DNA of 64,000 nucleotides from Doris montereyensis (taxonomy: Eukaryota; Mollusca; Gastropoda; Nudibranchia; Dorididae). A program made the translations under genes and the position numbers. Shown in pieces: positions 39,501-54,500 of this stretch (positions are counted from its first letter, which is position 1; each line of letters starts with the position of its first letter). The notes under the pieces are model-generated. The model had not been told where the DNA came from. It searched no databases and saw nothing but the letters and a program-made list of their open reading frames with translations. Where the stretch lies: assembly GCA_037039925.1 (NCBI GenBank), contig JAXRKP010000586.1, positions 105,001-169,000 of the forward strand, given 5' to 3'.

Positions 39501-42500
39501 ATTACAACAAAAATCATAAACGACCAATGAGTGATGCATTTCTCTCTTACAAAGCTATTTTCGAGACAGGCAACATAGGACGGTGCATGTTGGACTACAG
39601 AGAATTATGCTTACGATATCAGGATCAAGTTTTCATTTACATACTGAAAGGAAGTCCATTGCATTCCTCACCTTGATTTCAAAATGAAAATAAATGACTT
39701 TTTGGTACACTTCAATGGAGGTCTAGCCATATTAAAATATATAGGAACAAAAGCGGAGTTAAATGACAATGATAAACAACCCAAAGTTGACAAACAAATT
39801 CTCAACACGAGGCAAAACAAAACATAGGCATTTAAACTCTTGAAATGTCCAGTGGTTAAAAGGCATTTCACTGTGACCCAGAGGTACTGGGTTTTGAGCC
39901 CCACCTTCAGGCATGTCATTATTTGCCTTTGGCAAAATATTTTTCCCTATTTGCTAACTTGAACAACATGGGCGACTGCTGTTGCATTAGCGCTAGCTCC
40001 ATGATAGTCTATATTCCCTTCCCTGAAGAAATTGGAATGCCAGGCGTGACACTTTTCACTTTCAGTGCCCACACGGATGGCACCATTTATTTTAGTCCAA
40101 TGCTTTAGTCGGCAATTTTGTTTCTCTCGCCAGAAGTGCATCATGTCTCTGCTCTGTCATTAGTCAGTTTTGTCACTTATCAGTTCCAACTTCCAGGGTC
40201 CTTTTGTATTCTATACGGCTAAAAATCTCTTGTGCCTCGAAACATCTGCTTGGTGTTTTCATCATTTCATCTGTGTTCATCTTTAGCTGTATCCCATTAA
40301 GTGATGGTTCTGTCAGTTTGTCTACCATACTCTTGTATTGTCTAATGAAGTGTGTTTGTTATAGCTCTACTGGCAGAGTGGTCATTTTTTTTGTTGTCAT
40401 TTGTCAGTTCAGTGGAGGGGTTACTTCTTTCTGACCTTCATTAATTCCTTTTAGGACGAAAGGCATTACTCAACCTAAAGCATTGAGCACATAATATAAG
40501 CTATTTGAGCAGGGTGCATAGCAAGCAGTCTTCAATCAAGCATTCTAGGAGGATTTCTAAGGGCAATTTTCAAGAACTCTTGAAGGAATGACACGACCAT
40601 GTTTCCATAATAAAAATTCTCTTTACGTTCATATGTATTACGCAGATACTGAAACGATATGGATAAAAAAGAGTTAAGAACCCTAACTTGCAGTTGAGCA
40701 TAGGGTTATCAGGAGTAGACTCTTGGCATAAAACATGTATGATGTGGTAGTTTACCAATTGCTTTCCATGCTGACTTTATTTGTGCGACAAATCTGAATA
40801 GGTCTAGCTACCAATATGCTTTTGGGTCCACAGGAGGGCCAGAAAAATTTGCCCGGTCTGAGAGTCTAACTCGGGTCTCCTGGGCGGTAGTCAGATGCTG
40901 TACTGAGTCGGCTACTCACACCTTTGAAACAGTATTATTACTGTGCTTAAAAATTTAATAAGGAAGTTCAAGTGTAGAAGCAGGAATTGTTAGAGTCTGA
41001 CAAGTGACACGTTGAAATAATATTTCAGGAGTTACTAAGATGATTTTTATTTGAGGACATTTTCTTCCTAAGAGTTAGAGGGACTCTAGGAAGTTTGTAG
41101 AGAGCTTCAATCTCTGCAATGATGCAATCGCTGATTTTCCTTGATTCATCAAACTGTGTGTAAGACAAATGAAAAACTTAAAAAATTTCTCACCTTTTCA
41201 ACCATCTGATTCTGAATGATCTTCTTCACGTCTTGTACCTTTTTGCCTTCAAACCCACTGACCAGCATTACCTGAAGGAAAACATATATGACAATGGTAG
41301 AGTTAAACAAAACCATAGTTATAGGAAAACTTAGTTTATGGGCATGATACAACTTTAAAAGAAGAAAAAGCTTGATACTATCAAGATATATGTTAAAATT
41401 CTAGCTCCATCATGTTTTAACATAACCATTGTTTTTACTAGTTTAAATGTATGGCTGATTCAGAGAAGCAAATACAAAATAAATCCTTTAAGGATGTCTG
41501 CTAACAATAAGATTTGGTGAGTCATCTTATCAGCCAAACTTCCTTTTAATGTAAATTAAAAAGGAAAGAAAAAAGGCGAAAAACTTTGAATGTAACGGAA
41601 AAACCCTTATAATAAATTTTTAAATTGGAAGATGGCTACACAGTGTTTTCACCATTCTGGCTATGAAAAACACACAATAAATATTTACGATTTTTATTCC
41701 ATAAGTACACATCTTTAAAAAAAAAACCAACAGAAGCAAATTACCCCCCCCCCCCCAAAGAAATAACCATAAAATGAAATCACCCCATTCGCAAAGAAAA
41801 TCCCCAACCTAACAACAATAATATAAGCAGACAATAAAATCAATCCCTTCTGAAAGAGCAACAAAACAAGCCAACCAAAACAACAGATTACCCAGCCGTA
41901 ATCAGGGTGTCCAGCACAAAGTCAACTGAAAATTTCCTACCTCAACACAAAAAATCCTACCTAGGAAATGAAATACTCTCCCGCCGCTAGAAACGGAGAA
42001 CAGCCGTAAATATTTCAATTTTAATGCATTAATATAAATCGTTAATTCAAATCATAAGTGAATGACTTTCTAGTGCATCGCAATGAAATGAAAAGTGATC
42101 ACACATTTCTTTAATGTTTCACTTTGGATTAATAATATTTCACTTAATTTCAGCATTTTCCCACACATTTCAGAAAAATAATAATTCTGATAGCTGATAG
42201 ATCTAGTAGTGATAGATCTACCCCTATCATTTCACAAAACATGCAAAGAGGGCAAAAATAACATTTTAATTTTTTTATATCTCGTTTCGGTAAATATAGG
42301 AAACACAAAAGTGACAATATCATACCCTAAACACACGCACAAATACTTACTCAGTCTACCAAGGAGAAAATGAGGTTTGCAAGGCTTTTTAATTGACAGC
42401 AACGTAAAACATCTACCCACCTCCCCCTAGTAAAAATCTCCATTATGGCAACTACCCCACCCCTCTTTCTTTCTTCTTCCATAAAACTGCAATCTAGATC

Positions 42501-45500
42501 TAGATCTGAATCTAGTATTACTGTGTATTATAGTACATGATTGCCTTCCTCCCAGTTCTACCCTTTCCACCCATGTCTACATTGTAGTGGAAGACATTCG
42601 TTATTTCTCTTTCTCTTCCGATAACGTATATCAGACTCAGTTGCCTCTTATTTTGCCATCATGTTTTCACATCGACTTTCTTCACGCTCTCCCCCCACTA
42701 TTCTGCTATCAAGCTACTACAAGGATTGAACCCGTGACCTCTGCGGCGGCATCCATCGCCTCACCATGAAAAGAAAGCGTGCTACCACCCGAGCTAGCTA
42801 CGCTCTTACTAACTAACTGCTAGTCATGACTGAATTCGTGTGAAGGGCCTTGATAACGAAACTCCCCTTTTTCTGTCTATTCCTTGCGCCGACGCCCCTT
42901 GCCTCACTGGTTGTCCTTACCCCTTCATAGAAGCCTTTTTTGTAAGCTTCCTCCTTGGCCTCCAGCAGTTTGTCCCGATCATTTTGACTGGTGACCTTGT
43001 ACTTGTCACAGGCAAGGACGGCACACAGATTGCTATAACCAGGGACATCAATGATAGGAACCTGAAGCAGTTAAAAAAAATTAAATTAAAAGAATGTCCT
43101 GAAATTCATAACAATGGTTTGGTTTTTGTTTGCTTTTATGAAATATTATTTTTAATTTGAACTTCCTTCATTTCTTAGAATCATTAATGAGGGTAAATAC
43201 AATACAGAGACGACTGGACTTCCTTCACATAAGGTGATGTTATCCATCATACTTAAAACTCGCTACAAAGCTATCAGTTATCATTCGCATCATCTGCTGC
43301 CTAGAAATATATTAATTCAACAAAATCTTAACAACGATTTTCAAAGGCCGTAGTTATGATTATCTCTTAAAACATAAATTTCAATTTTGATGTTTGAAAT
43401 AAATTTAATAATGTTCATTTGATTTCACGAAGTAAAAATTAGAAAGTTCAAAGATCTAGCGTAAACAAGAACTCAATTAATAGCGAAAAGTCGTCAAATT
43501 TTGAGTGCACAGAAATACCACACCAGGGTAGGCCACAGGACATTTGGAGGAGTATAGAAAAGGACCAGAAGAGACTGGATGTCAGCTGGAGTGAGGTAAG
43601 AAAAATCTCCCAGGAGATTGAAAGATAGAAATCTCTTGTCTGTGGCCTATGCCCTGGTAGGCGTGAAAGACTTTGATGATGAAATGAAGAGACACTTGGA
43701 AAAACAACAAGTCACAGCAAGTTACTTCTGAGAAAATTGGAAAACCAAATTTAAAAACACCTTTGATCACCAATCAATTACAGGGAGAATTGTACTCTTT
43801 TTCAGGACCATAAGAGTTTCCATGTTAATATTACACTTCAATTCCAGTTCCAGGGCTATTTTTAGGGGACATAACTCAAGAAATATAAGAAAATGGGCAG
43901 ACTGTTTACCTGTTAATTCTTCATAATATATAATATATACATGTATGTCCATAGAAGTTCATTGCACAGTTTGAATACTTTTATGATCCATATAAAAGAA
44001 ATGCCGGTAAAAAGTAACTGTCAATGCTATGTATGTCAACACACTATGAGACTGAAAGAGCTAGATCTAGTAATATTACGATAGTGTACCTGCTTGAAAA
44101 GCGGTCATTGATAAATTCATGATGATTTAAAAACTTTTATAATATTCATATCCACGAATAACGTTGGTGGCAGAGGGTTAGACAGCCGGACTGGTGATCA
44201 TGAGGTCCGGGGTTCAAATCCTAGTAAAGCTAGGTCCAACATTGTGTTCCTTGGGAAAGACACTTAACATGCATTTTCGCTACTGGACCCAGGTGCAAAT
44301 GGGTACAAGTACTAGCTTGAGTTATTATCACCTGTTCCGCTTCGTGAAAAGAAACCGGGATAAGCTGCGGCTCTATGGGACGTCATGGCCTTGAAAAAAA
44401 CCTTACTTTATTACTCTAGTTTAACCTATGATTTTTGAGGGAGGTTAGCTCCATCCAGCTAAAAAAAACTCTTTGAGCTGCTGCCTTCACAAAAAAAACG
44501 TTATAGAAGCATCGAGGCAAATAAAAAAAAAGACCCAGCCGTTTCTCAAATAGTTTTTTTCCTGGTGCAATTAGGCTACTTAATCTGTCACAGAAATTGT
44601 TATTTTGCTATCAATGATCTTCATGTTCTGTGTTGGGCGAGTTGAATGCTGTTGTCGTATGCAATTAATGTGGAAGAGCATGCGGACATTGCATGTGCGG
44701 GTGTGCAATAGTGTTATACACTGTGTGAATGTGTTACTTGTGAGGGTCATAAGAATGTTATTATATTCAACATCAAAGCAAATTCCTATTGTGTGCTATC
44801 TGCTTACAAATGGCAATAAAACAATTCAATTCAAAGTCCCACAGGAAACTCTACTGTAAACTCCCTATGGAATTGACAAAGACTGCGGCTGACATGGCCT
44901 ACTGAAAGATAAGTTAGTAAAATTGGTTAACCTAAGCGTTTGTGGGGAAGTAAAACCATGATAAACCCATCTTAACCCCTTCGCTGCCCAGGAGACATGA
45001 CATAACAGTGCCAGGGAGAAACTGACGGATTACCTTCTGAAGGGATGTTATTCAGACAGCATGGAAGTGTTTTATGCAGTTACGTACTTTAAAGCACTCA
45101 ACAAACCTATTGAAACGCATTGTGTGATAATAAGCCCGCAAACTCTACGGGCACATGGCATATAAAAGCATGCACAAACTGACTGGCTTTGAGCTCGTAA
45201 ATTCTACAGGTATATGGCATGCACAAACTGACCTGTAAAATTTCCTTTACAGGCACATGGCATCGTAAGGGTTAATTATGATATGTCTTCACAACATGCC
45301 AAACAAAGTCAAAACCAAGACTACTAAACTTTGAATCCATTGACTCTTTTTTCTTAATTATCATAGTTTTATTCTCTGTGTAAACGTCATCAGCAGGCCT
45401 TACGGCACTCAGACTAAAGATTTAAAAAAGGCTGCAAATAGTTTACTTACAGGGTCAAAAGGTAGAACCATTTCATCCTTGATGCCATACTTCTCTCTCA

Positions 45501-48500
45501 GAGGCTGAGAAAACAAGAAAATAATTTATAATCAGAATATCTCATATCAGTCATTTTCTGCACTTTTATCCTTATAAGTTACAATAAAGAAAACAACGGT
45601 GCCATACAAATTTCATCTTATTTCAATTTGTATTATGTATGTTGTTTTTTCAATCTAAGATGAAATAAATCCAAGATTTCTGAGACTATCTTAAATTATT
45701 CAACCAAAATTCTTGAGGCATTACTGAAAAAAAAAAAATCATAAAATCTCTTAAATTTCACCCAAATGTCTTTAGGTGGGGGTCTCACAAATCTTATTTC
45801 TCCAAGATTTTTCATTTACTTGTTAATTTTGAAAAATTCTAAGACACCAACACTGCATTACTGTAGACTCTGATAGTGAAAGGGCTTATAAGGTATATCC
45901 TCTGTAAAACTGCCTGAACGCAGCAAGTCCATGATATATGGGACATATGAGATATTTCCTTCAAATGATCAAATGCATGCTTCTTTCGTGTTTTTACAAA
46001 TATTGGAGGCCTTGAACCAATAGAAAGGCTCTAGTTACGGACATGATCTAAACGCAGATTTCTGTTTTTCTCCCCGCCTCAGAAATTCAAACCCCGTAAG
46101 TCAAGGAGTGGACTTGCTTTTAAATCTTTCAAAAGTTCAACTCAAACTGTGTTGTGCACAACTGATCATTTCTTCCCACTAACTACACTCCAACAACTAA
46201 AATAGTTATTACATTGAACAAGAAGCATAACATAGTGTTTGCAACCCTGTTTGATGATCTAGATGATCTATTATCTTCTTTTGTTTTTCCTGTCACATGG
46301 ACTTGCATGTTTAGACAGTTTCACAAACAATGTATGACTCTCTAAATCTTCATACACAGATTTTGATATATCTATATTTTAAAAAAAAATCTTTGTTTTA
46401 TAGATCTAGTTTTGTTTTCTCTTATAAGTGCAAAGCTTTATATCCATCTTGAGGCAGTCCAATTACTCCAACCCCCTCAGCCTTTATGGCTGGTTTTCAT
46501 TCATCATAACACTCATAACATTTGATATAATAATGAATGGGGGGGGGGGGGGGGAGTTTACTCACAGCTTTGTTCTTGAGATCCCGTAGAGCAGCATAAT
46601 CATCAGGAGCATCAGAAGGCACACTGGTAACAACCCCAGTTCCTGTCAAACACATAATAACATACATCATAATAAAGCACACGTTTTTTAAATTATAACA
46701 TTATCAATCGCAGTGTAAAACTCAACATCAAACTTTTTATTGCGGCGATGATTCTTCATAGGTTGTTTTCTTTATTTAAGATGACGACAAAGTTCACAAC
46801 ACTATCTTTTGTTTATGTGATGACTATCTTGAGTTTTGAATCTGTAAGAATTAGGCCTATTATCCATCAAAATTCATTGCATGCAATAACTGTCAAGAAT
46901 ATGTACACTGGTTGTAAAAAAAAAAAGAGGCTTTTTTAGAACTTTATTATAAAACAAATATGAATGACTAAATGGGGACCATGACAGTACCAGACTTATT
47001 TTGGTATAAATCCCTCATTTGAGACGCAATATTAAAAACTGTACGCAACACACGCCAAATCATGCAACGGCTTCCCGTACCTTTGTCTTCTTTGATGGTC
47101 AGCATAGGCAGAGTGTAGATGGTTTTATAGCAGGTTTGAGGCGCCTTCAATGGAAGTCCCATGATGTCCTGGCAGGAAGTGTGAAGAGGAAAAACTTTGT
47201 ATGAAAACAAACTTCTGAAAGGGCTATAATGCTTTAATAAATAATAAATAATCAATCAGTTAAATTCTAAAAAATGTTTAAACAAATGTTTGAAATGAAT
47301 CAACTATCTAAGAAGAGCAGTAGGGAAAACTAAAAGAGACAAAATCAGAAACACAATCAAAACAGACAGCGTAAAAAGTAAGATAGAAATAAATCAACTC
47401 AGATGGTTTGGATTTGTAAAAATAATGAATAAGAGAATAGCTTAATCAGTATACAATGCTTAAAACCTAAGGCAGACCTCAGAGAAAGTGGGAACAAGAT
47501 ATAAAAGAGGCACTATAACAAAGAAATGTAACCGTCTACTGAGTTTACAGTAAAGAATAATATTCACTTGAAAAATATATTCCAGGCAAACATTCTACGC
47601 TTGTACAATGTAAATTGCACTCAGATTGTCTCATATATAAATTTACTCCTTAATTTTTATGTTTACAGATCCGCTTAAAAAAAAACAGAAGGACCAAAAC
47701 AAAAAAGATGAAAAAGGGAGACTTCATTAAAAGTACTGTGGCATATTGACGGTGAAAATCGCAAACCGTGTAAGTCTGTAACACCTTTTTTCTTTTTTAA
47801 CATTAGGGAGCCCCTATGCTTTATCTAATTAAGATCTGCAGTGCAAAAACCAATATAGAAACCCATAAAATAACAATTTGAGCAATTATGTATCCCTATT
47901 AGGTCTAGTTTTTTTTACACTTGCAAACCGTGTATGTCTGTTAAAATAGATTTAAAAGCACAGCATCGTTTTCTTTGATTTTCTCAAAACATCCAAAATT
48001 GGACGTACACGGTTTGTGACTTTCACCATTGAGATGCTCTTGAAATATTATCTCACACTACTACAGTACAAACCTGTCCGGTCAGCTCAACCAGAACTTG
48101 AAACTTTCCGTTCTCTGGCATCATACCCTGATAACACATGTTGCGGGCCGCTCTCCTGGTGGTGACGAAGACTTCTCCATTCTTCATCAACACCGCTACG
48201 TATTTAATGTCCGGATGGATCCAACAGTTGGTCTGACCGAACATAGTCTCTGGACGCAGAGGTGGCAGCGGCAAGAATGACAGTCTTTCCTTTCAGGGAA
48301 CTGAGAGACAACAGACAAATAAAGTGATAATCTTAGGGAATAAAAGGAAAATCATGCTTCCTAAAAAGTGTGAAAGTGAGATGATGAAAATATATCACGT
48401 ATACAGCCGTTTTGAAACCTGGAGTTCCAAAAGCCAACAGTGCCAAAGTCCATAATTTATGGCATTTTTCTCTAAATGACGTAATTGTGATTTAGACACA

Positions 48501-51500
48501 CTATTGAAATAATCCCTTTGATTCATTGCAGCAAAAACACGAAGTCTCTATGTGTTAATCTACAGCATAATTTAATCACCTTTTCATTAAGTAAAGCTCT
48601 AGATAGCGGAGAAATTTTTTCTTTCTTATGTAATCACTAGTTTCAATATATATCCTTTAGGGAAGTACAACTGATAAATTTCTGCTAGTAAGTAAAAAAA
48701 AAAAAAAAAAGAGCGTGTGATGATTGAATACAATTTTCTTCCTCCCTTCATCCTCAAAAAAAGGATCTCCTTGTCTCTTCCTCTTACACAGCACTCAATG
48801 GCCAGCTAATTTACAAGCTAAAATTACTATAAAGAGATCAGAGACAAAAACCCAGAAAAAAAAAAAGAGAACAAAAGTCTGCTCTTAGGTGTGTCTTAGC
48901 AGAAAAGCAAAATTCATTCCGATAAAAAAGTAAGATGATCCTGTGCTGAGCATGATGTCTTTGTTTCCCTCTAGCAAGGACGTTGTTGAAATATGACATA
49001 GCATAGAGAAAGCTCAGCATACGGCTGAATAAATGCTTGGTTGTGCTTAAAAGTCTTGTACTCCCGCTGTCATTCTTTTTAAGTTAAAACTACATGAAAT
49101 TCATGCAGAGATGATCGTATATGGCGAACTATCAGAAGAACAAACAAGTGCGATGCAGTTGAGATATACATAAAAAAACCCAACCCCAAAGCAAAACATA
49201 TAAACAAACTTTAGACCTAAAGGCTGCCCTTCTCAGGAAAAACAGTGCGTAGCTATTTCTTTGACATCTTGCTCATTTCAAGTTTTTTTTTTTAACAGAC
49301 TTAAACAAATTTAACGGGATTGGTGGCTGAGTGGTTAGGCTGCCGGGCTGGGATCCTTAGCCCCTGGTTCAAATCCTGGCAAAATTAGGCCTGACATTGT
49401 GTTCCTTGGGGAAGACACATAACACGCATTTTCCCAACTCCACCCAGGTGCAAAATGGGTACAAGCACTAGCTTGGGAGCAAAATCCTGCGTCAACTAGT
49501 GTCATGTCCACAGGGGTGATTAATATCATCTCTTCCGCTTCACGCTACAGAAACTGGGATACGCTCCATCTCTAAGCTGCAATGGCCTGGAAGGAACTTT
49601 ACATTTAAACAAATGTACACAAGAACCATCACTAAAAATAAAGTGGGAAGTCTTACCTTAGTTTAGCGGGGAATGGTTCTTGCACTTTCATTTTGATTAA
49701 CGTATATTCCTGAGGTCCAACACCCTGCAAAAAATAAATGCATACAAATAAAAACAGAAAACTCATAGCAAAAGTATAATTTGGTTTTAGATGAAAACCA
49801 TGTTTACGGGTTAAGTGCTTCACAAATCAACTTTCAATATTTGTTGGCACATAAATTCTGAAATTGTAAGACAACCGCCAAGACGTCCATCCACACTGCT
49901 GACAAAAGATCTCTTGTTATTGTTACAAGTCATAAAAGCTATTCAAATTCACTCTATCCTCAGTATTTTTTTATTTCCATTGAAACTATTTTTGTTTGTT
50001 CAGGAAATAAGGAGAAAAAAAAGGATAGTATACAAAAGAAAGGGTATAAAACCGTTCCTTAAAAAAAATATTCTACTTCTGTTTTATGTATTTGACTCTT
50101 ATGCGTTGACACTTTGATCAAAGTATAGCTGCTACTACACATCGCAAAAAACCCAACTTATAAGATTGAGTTATAATTCATTGCATCGTCAAGCAATGAT
50201 AACTATCTAGATCAAAGTCGCCCCATGATATAGCAAAGCTCCTTCAAGGCCGTCATGGCTCAAAGAGTGGGAGTGTCTCCCAGTTTCTATAGCCTGAAGT
50301 CTGTTACAGGTTTTAATCTTCAGCTGATGCTGGAACCCCTTTGAGAGCATGGTCAAATGGTACACTACGTCCTAAAAGTGTCTTTCAAAAGAAACGCACA
50401 CAACATGGGACCTGGCATTGCCAGGATTCAAACCCAGCAGCCTAGCTGCATAGCTGCCAACTTCATGAAATTGAAAAACAAGACTGATCGCGCAAACTAA
50501 TTCTAACTTGACCGTCAGCCTGTAATATTCAAGAAAACATTAACAATTAAATTCTAATAAACCACCGTTTATGGTAAATATAACAAGAAATTCAGCCTTT
50601 CTGTCGAAGTGCGAAGTTTGTCTTGTGAATTCAGATTGGCATTTTTTTTTATAAAGACAAAAATTACAATTATCTCTCACCATATCACCTAGGTACTTTT
50701 CAAGGTAGATATAGACTCAAAGCCAAAAAATCCCATACTAAATACGCTCTTTACATACTGGTTGAAAACCATGCAGTTGCTATTACGCCTTGGTGGTCTG
50801 GGACTGAGGCTGGTGTTTCATACTGTAGCCAATGAATTTATTGACCACAAAGAACAACGTCTATTTTCAATCAAACTCGTGTACACCAAAGGATACAGCG
50901 ATGCAAAACGCCGCAAACCTTCATAAAATTCGTTGTAGACGGTAAGGTAATGCTGTTTACCTCTCCCGAACTCCTGTCGTGATCCTGACACGGTTGGTTA
51001 TCCTTGGGACAAAAAATGGTGAATCTGAAATGTTAAAGAAAAAAATTAAAGAAGACAATGTTCCAAGCTCCATTACATCATAAAAGTGACAAACGATAGC
51101 TACACTCAATTGGGCGTTCAAGATTAAACACTAGCATGAAGATGTGGTGATATTTATGGTGAACTTATGTGAAGAACAACTCCAAGCCAAAGAAGAGAAA
51201 CACTGCGCCACCCCCGCCCAAACAAAAGAATAACCATAAACCTCTCACAACCCAAACACATCCTAAAAACAACAACAAGAACAATAAAACAACCTCCAAC
51301 AGCAAACAACCATGTGTTGATCAATATAAACATTTGAGATCTATCTGCCCTTGAGCTAAATAAATGCACTGGCAAGCAAAATTCAATAAAAACGACAAGG
51401 TGATTGTAAAGCAAGAAATACCTCTTTCCAAACCGAACTTTGTTTTTCTCCTTAAACCTCAGAAAATGCCACCTGACAAAGCTGTCAAAGTAGGGATTGA

Positions 51501-54500
51501 CATCTGTGGTGATGAAGCTTCTACGCCAGTCAACCTTTACAACAAAAATAATTTTAAAAACATAAAACACAACTTGAATTAATGAATACAGCATAGGAAG
51601 TATACTCTTCTTATCTCATCCGATGTCCCGAAGTCTTCCACGACGGTTAAGACGTCACATCTAGCTACAAATTCATTCCATTGCAAGCAGCCAAGGCCTA
51701 GAAAATCTTGATCGACATTCTTGTCAACAAAAGCATGACTTCAAATAACAGCACTCATTTCTCTATTACTTTATTCCATCTACTTCATTAGATATCCCCT
51801 CTTAACAATACAGTAAAATATACTGAGAATGCACAACGTTGTTCCGACATTGAACTGACTTGATTTACCAACATTCACAACTAAGGAGATCTCAGGGAGG
51901 GGGATTTCCTCGAAAAAAAGCTCGAGAAAATTTTCAACCGTGGCAAGGCTGGGAACCCACAACCTTGGGCTTGAGAGGGCGTCACCTTGCTTCTGGACTA
52001 CCAAGTCCCCCCCCCTCCCCAGACTGAGCAGAAAGTAAAAATGACAAGAAAGACAAAATATGCACTCCTAATAAGAAATAATAAGATCTAAGATACAAGA
52101 CGCTAATTTTCTTTACTTTCCTGTGATTTCTTTTTGTTTAGCTTGAAAATATCAGAGACACTAAAACGATTATTCAATTATATCATAATAATAATTGAAA
52201 GAATGTCCTCAAATCATTTCCAATTACTAATTCAAATAAGAGTCTTATAGCATAAAGAAAAATACAACAGAAAAGAAGTTTGAAAGATGGAGTCCCCTTT
52301 ATAATTCCATATTCTTTTCACACATTGTGAAATGCTAATTACAAACAAATCCTTTTACACACAAATGTTGTTTTTCAGAGACTTTGCAATTATTACATAT
52401 CAATTTCTTTAAATAGAAAAGAAAATATTTCAAGCTCAGTTAGCAAAAACTATACAGACTTTATAAGAAAAAAGAAAAAAAGGAAGTTTCAAACACTTTA
52501 GCATAAGGTTCTTCAGGAGAAAGAGATAGCATTTTGTAAGTGCTAAGTTCAAATTTCTGGACTTATCTCAGAATAAAAACTAAACAAGCCAGTGCAACAG
52601 TACCTTGACTCCCATGCTCTTGAGATCTTTCATCCACATGGGTGGAAAATATTCAAGCCAGTGCATTGGATCTGCAAATTCTTTGATCTCATGATCTTTT
52701 AGTCCAATTGCCTGCATGATCTGCCACTGGTAGGTCAGCCCACCTGTTTTAGCCAACACTTTAGACTGAGGTAGAAAGGGAACAAAAGGATCTCATTTCC
52801 TGATAAACAAAGGGATGTAAGTTCACAAAGATTCTGTTACATCTGCTACCATTGACTACAGTGGTTGAATCTGTTCACAAACTGGCAGGGAAATTTTTAC
52901 TCTTTTTTTAAAGAATACTTTATTTATTTGAACGTTTACCTTTAAAGGCGAGTGGCATTTAACTGTTAGTGTGCATTAGTCCATGACTTTTATATGTTAT
53001 GTATTGACTTTAATATGTCCTTGTTATATTTTAGTATCTTAGGGGGGGGGAGGGGGGCGCCACCTAGACTGGTGAGTTTGGGACCAAAGGTTGATTTTCT
53101 GTTCTTTGCATATTAAAGTGAACGATCATTTATCTACAAGTTCATGGCAGAAAAATGTCCATGACGTATATATAATATATATTTTTTCACAAATATTTTG
53201 TAAGGTGAGGGTAAATTAAAAACAGTCAAAATTTTTACGTAAATTACCTAACACTGTGAGAAAAAGGGCAGTAATAACCGTACATTGGCGGTTAATCGCC
53301 AAATGTGGCACCACCGAAAGTGACCTAGTTTCTGCGATATCTCTCGTCTCTTCGCTCATCGCTGTGTGATGTAAGAGGCGTTGCACTTCAGTGTGTATGT
53401 AATACCAGCGCACAGAATAGGATAAAGAGGAAAAAACAAAAAAACTGGTCATTTTGACGTCTGTTTCACAAAAAGTGCACAACCTAGATTTATAATCCTT
53501 TTACATTAATTGCAAAAATGCCAAAGAATTATCGAGAAGTAAGGGGCTGCTACAACAAACTTGCATTTTCTTGAAATGTAGTTTTCACACTAAATTTCTA
53601 TCTCCTCTAGTTTACCAAACGATTTGTATTATGTTTGGCAAACAGGTTTTCTCCTATCAATGTTAATAAAATGATGTCAGGTATTTTTTTATATATTGTA
53701 ACGATTTGAGAAATTATTTTTTGTAGTAAAAATGCAGTTTTTGTGCATTCATGATATATTAGTATTGGAAAAATTCATTAAAAGAATTATCCAAAATATC
53801 AAGAAACATGACGTCACACTCTTTAGATATTGAATGGAAAAGACAGTCTGCACAGGTTTTGAGTGATTTTATTCATAACTAAGGAGGAGATAGATTTTGA
53901 AAATTGAGTCAAAATCCAAGATGGCGACCGTTTTTTTGGCAACAAGGACGCTGCAAACTTTTCAATGATATAGATGACTGCATTTTGACAGTTACTCATG
54001 TACACACTAAAAAGCAAAAACCTGAACTCAAAAAGCCAAAAAATCACTTCAGGAGCGTCCCCTCAAGCATATCTGTAAAAAGAATTTCCTTGAAAGAGAC
54101 TAATAGTATTTTTTTATTAAAATATCAAAGAGAATCTCAATGTGTTTCAACAAAAGAACAGTAGTAGGCAAATGAAGCTGCTGTCAGCTTTGGCTAGCTA
54201 CCTAAATTGATGAAAATCATTCCACACTTTATCTCAATGAATCGTGAGACAAATATTACAAATTTAAGAGCTTATATAAATATGGCAAAACGTTACAGGT
54301 GAAAAAGCAAACAAGAGCAAGTGTCCACACCGATATCTTTATCATGTCATCCCCATTTCTGTTCTTGTAATTATTCTATCTTCATGGCAATAGATATATT
54401 TATATGCCACGTCTTCCTTGAAAAATGTCAAAAATACATTACCTTTTTGGATTTGGATTTATCCTTGCCTATTTCACTCTCTACTGGTTTTTCTCAATCT

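Noticed and set aside
51169..51582. Plus-strand frames antisense to LARS1 exon 6
   Set aside because: The opposite strand encodes a highly conserved LARS1 segment with clean splice sites.
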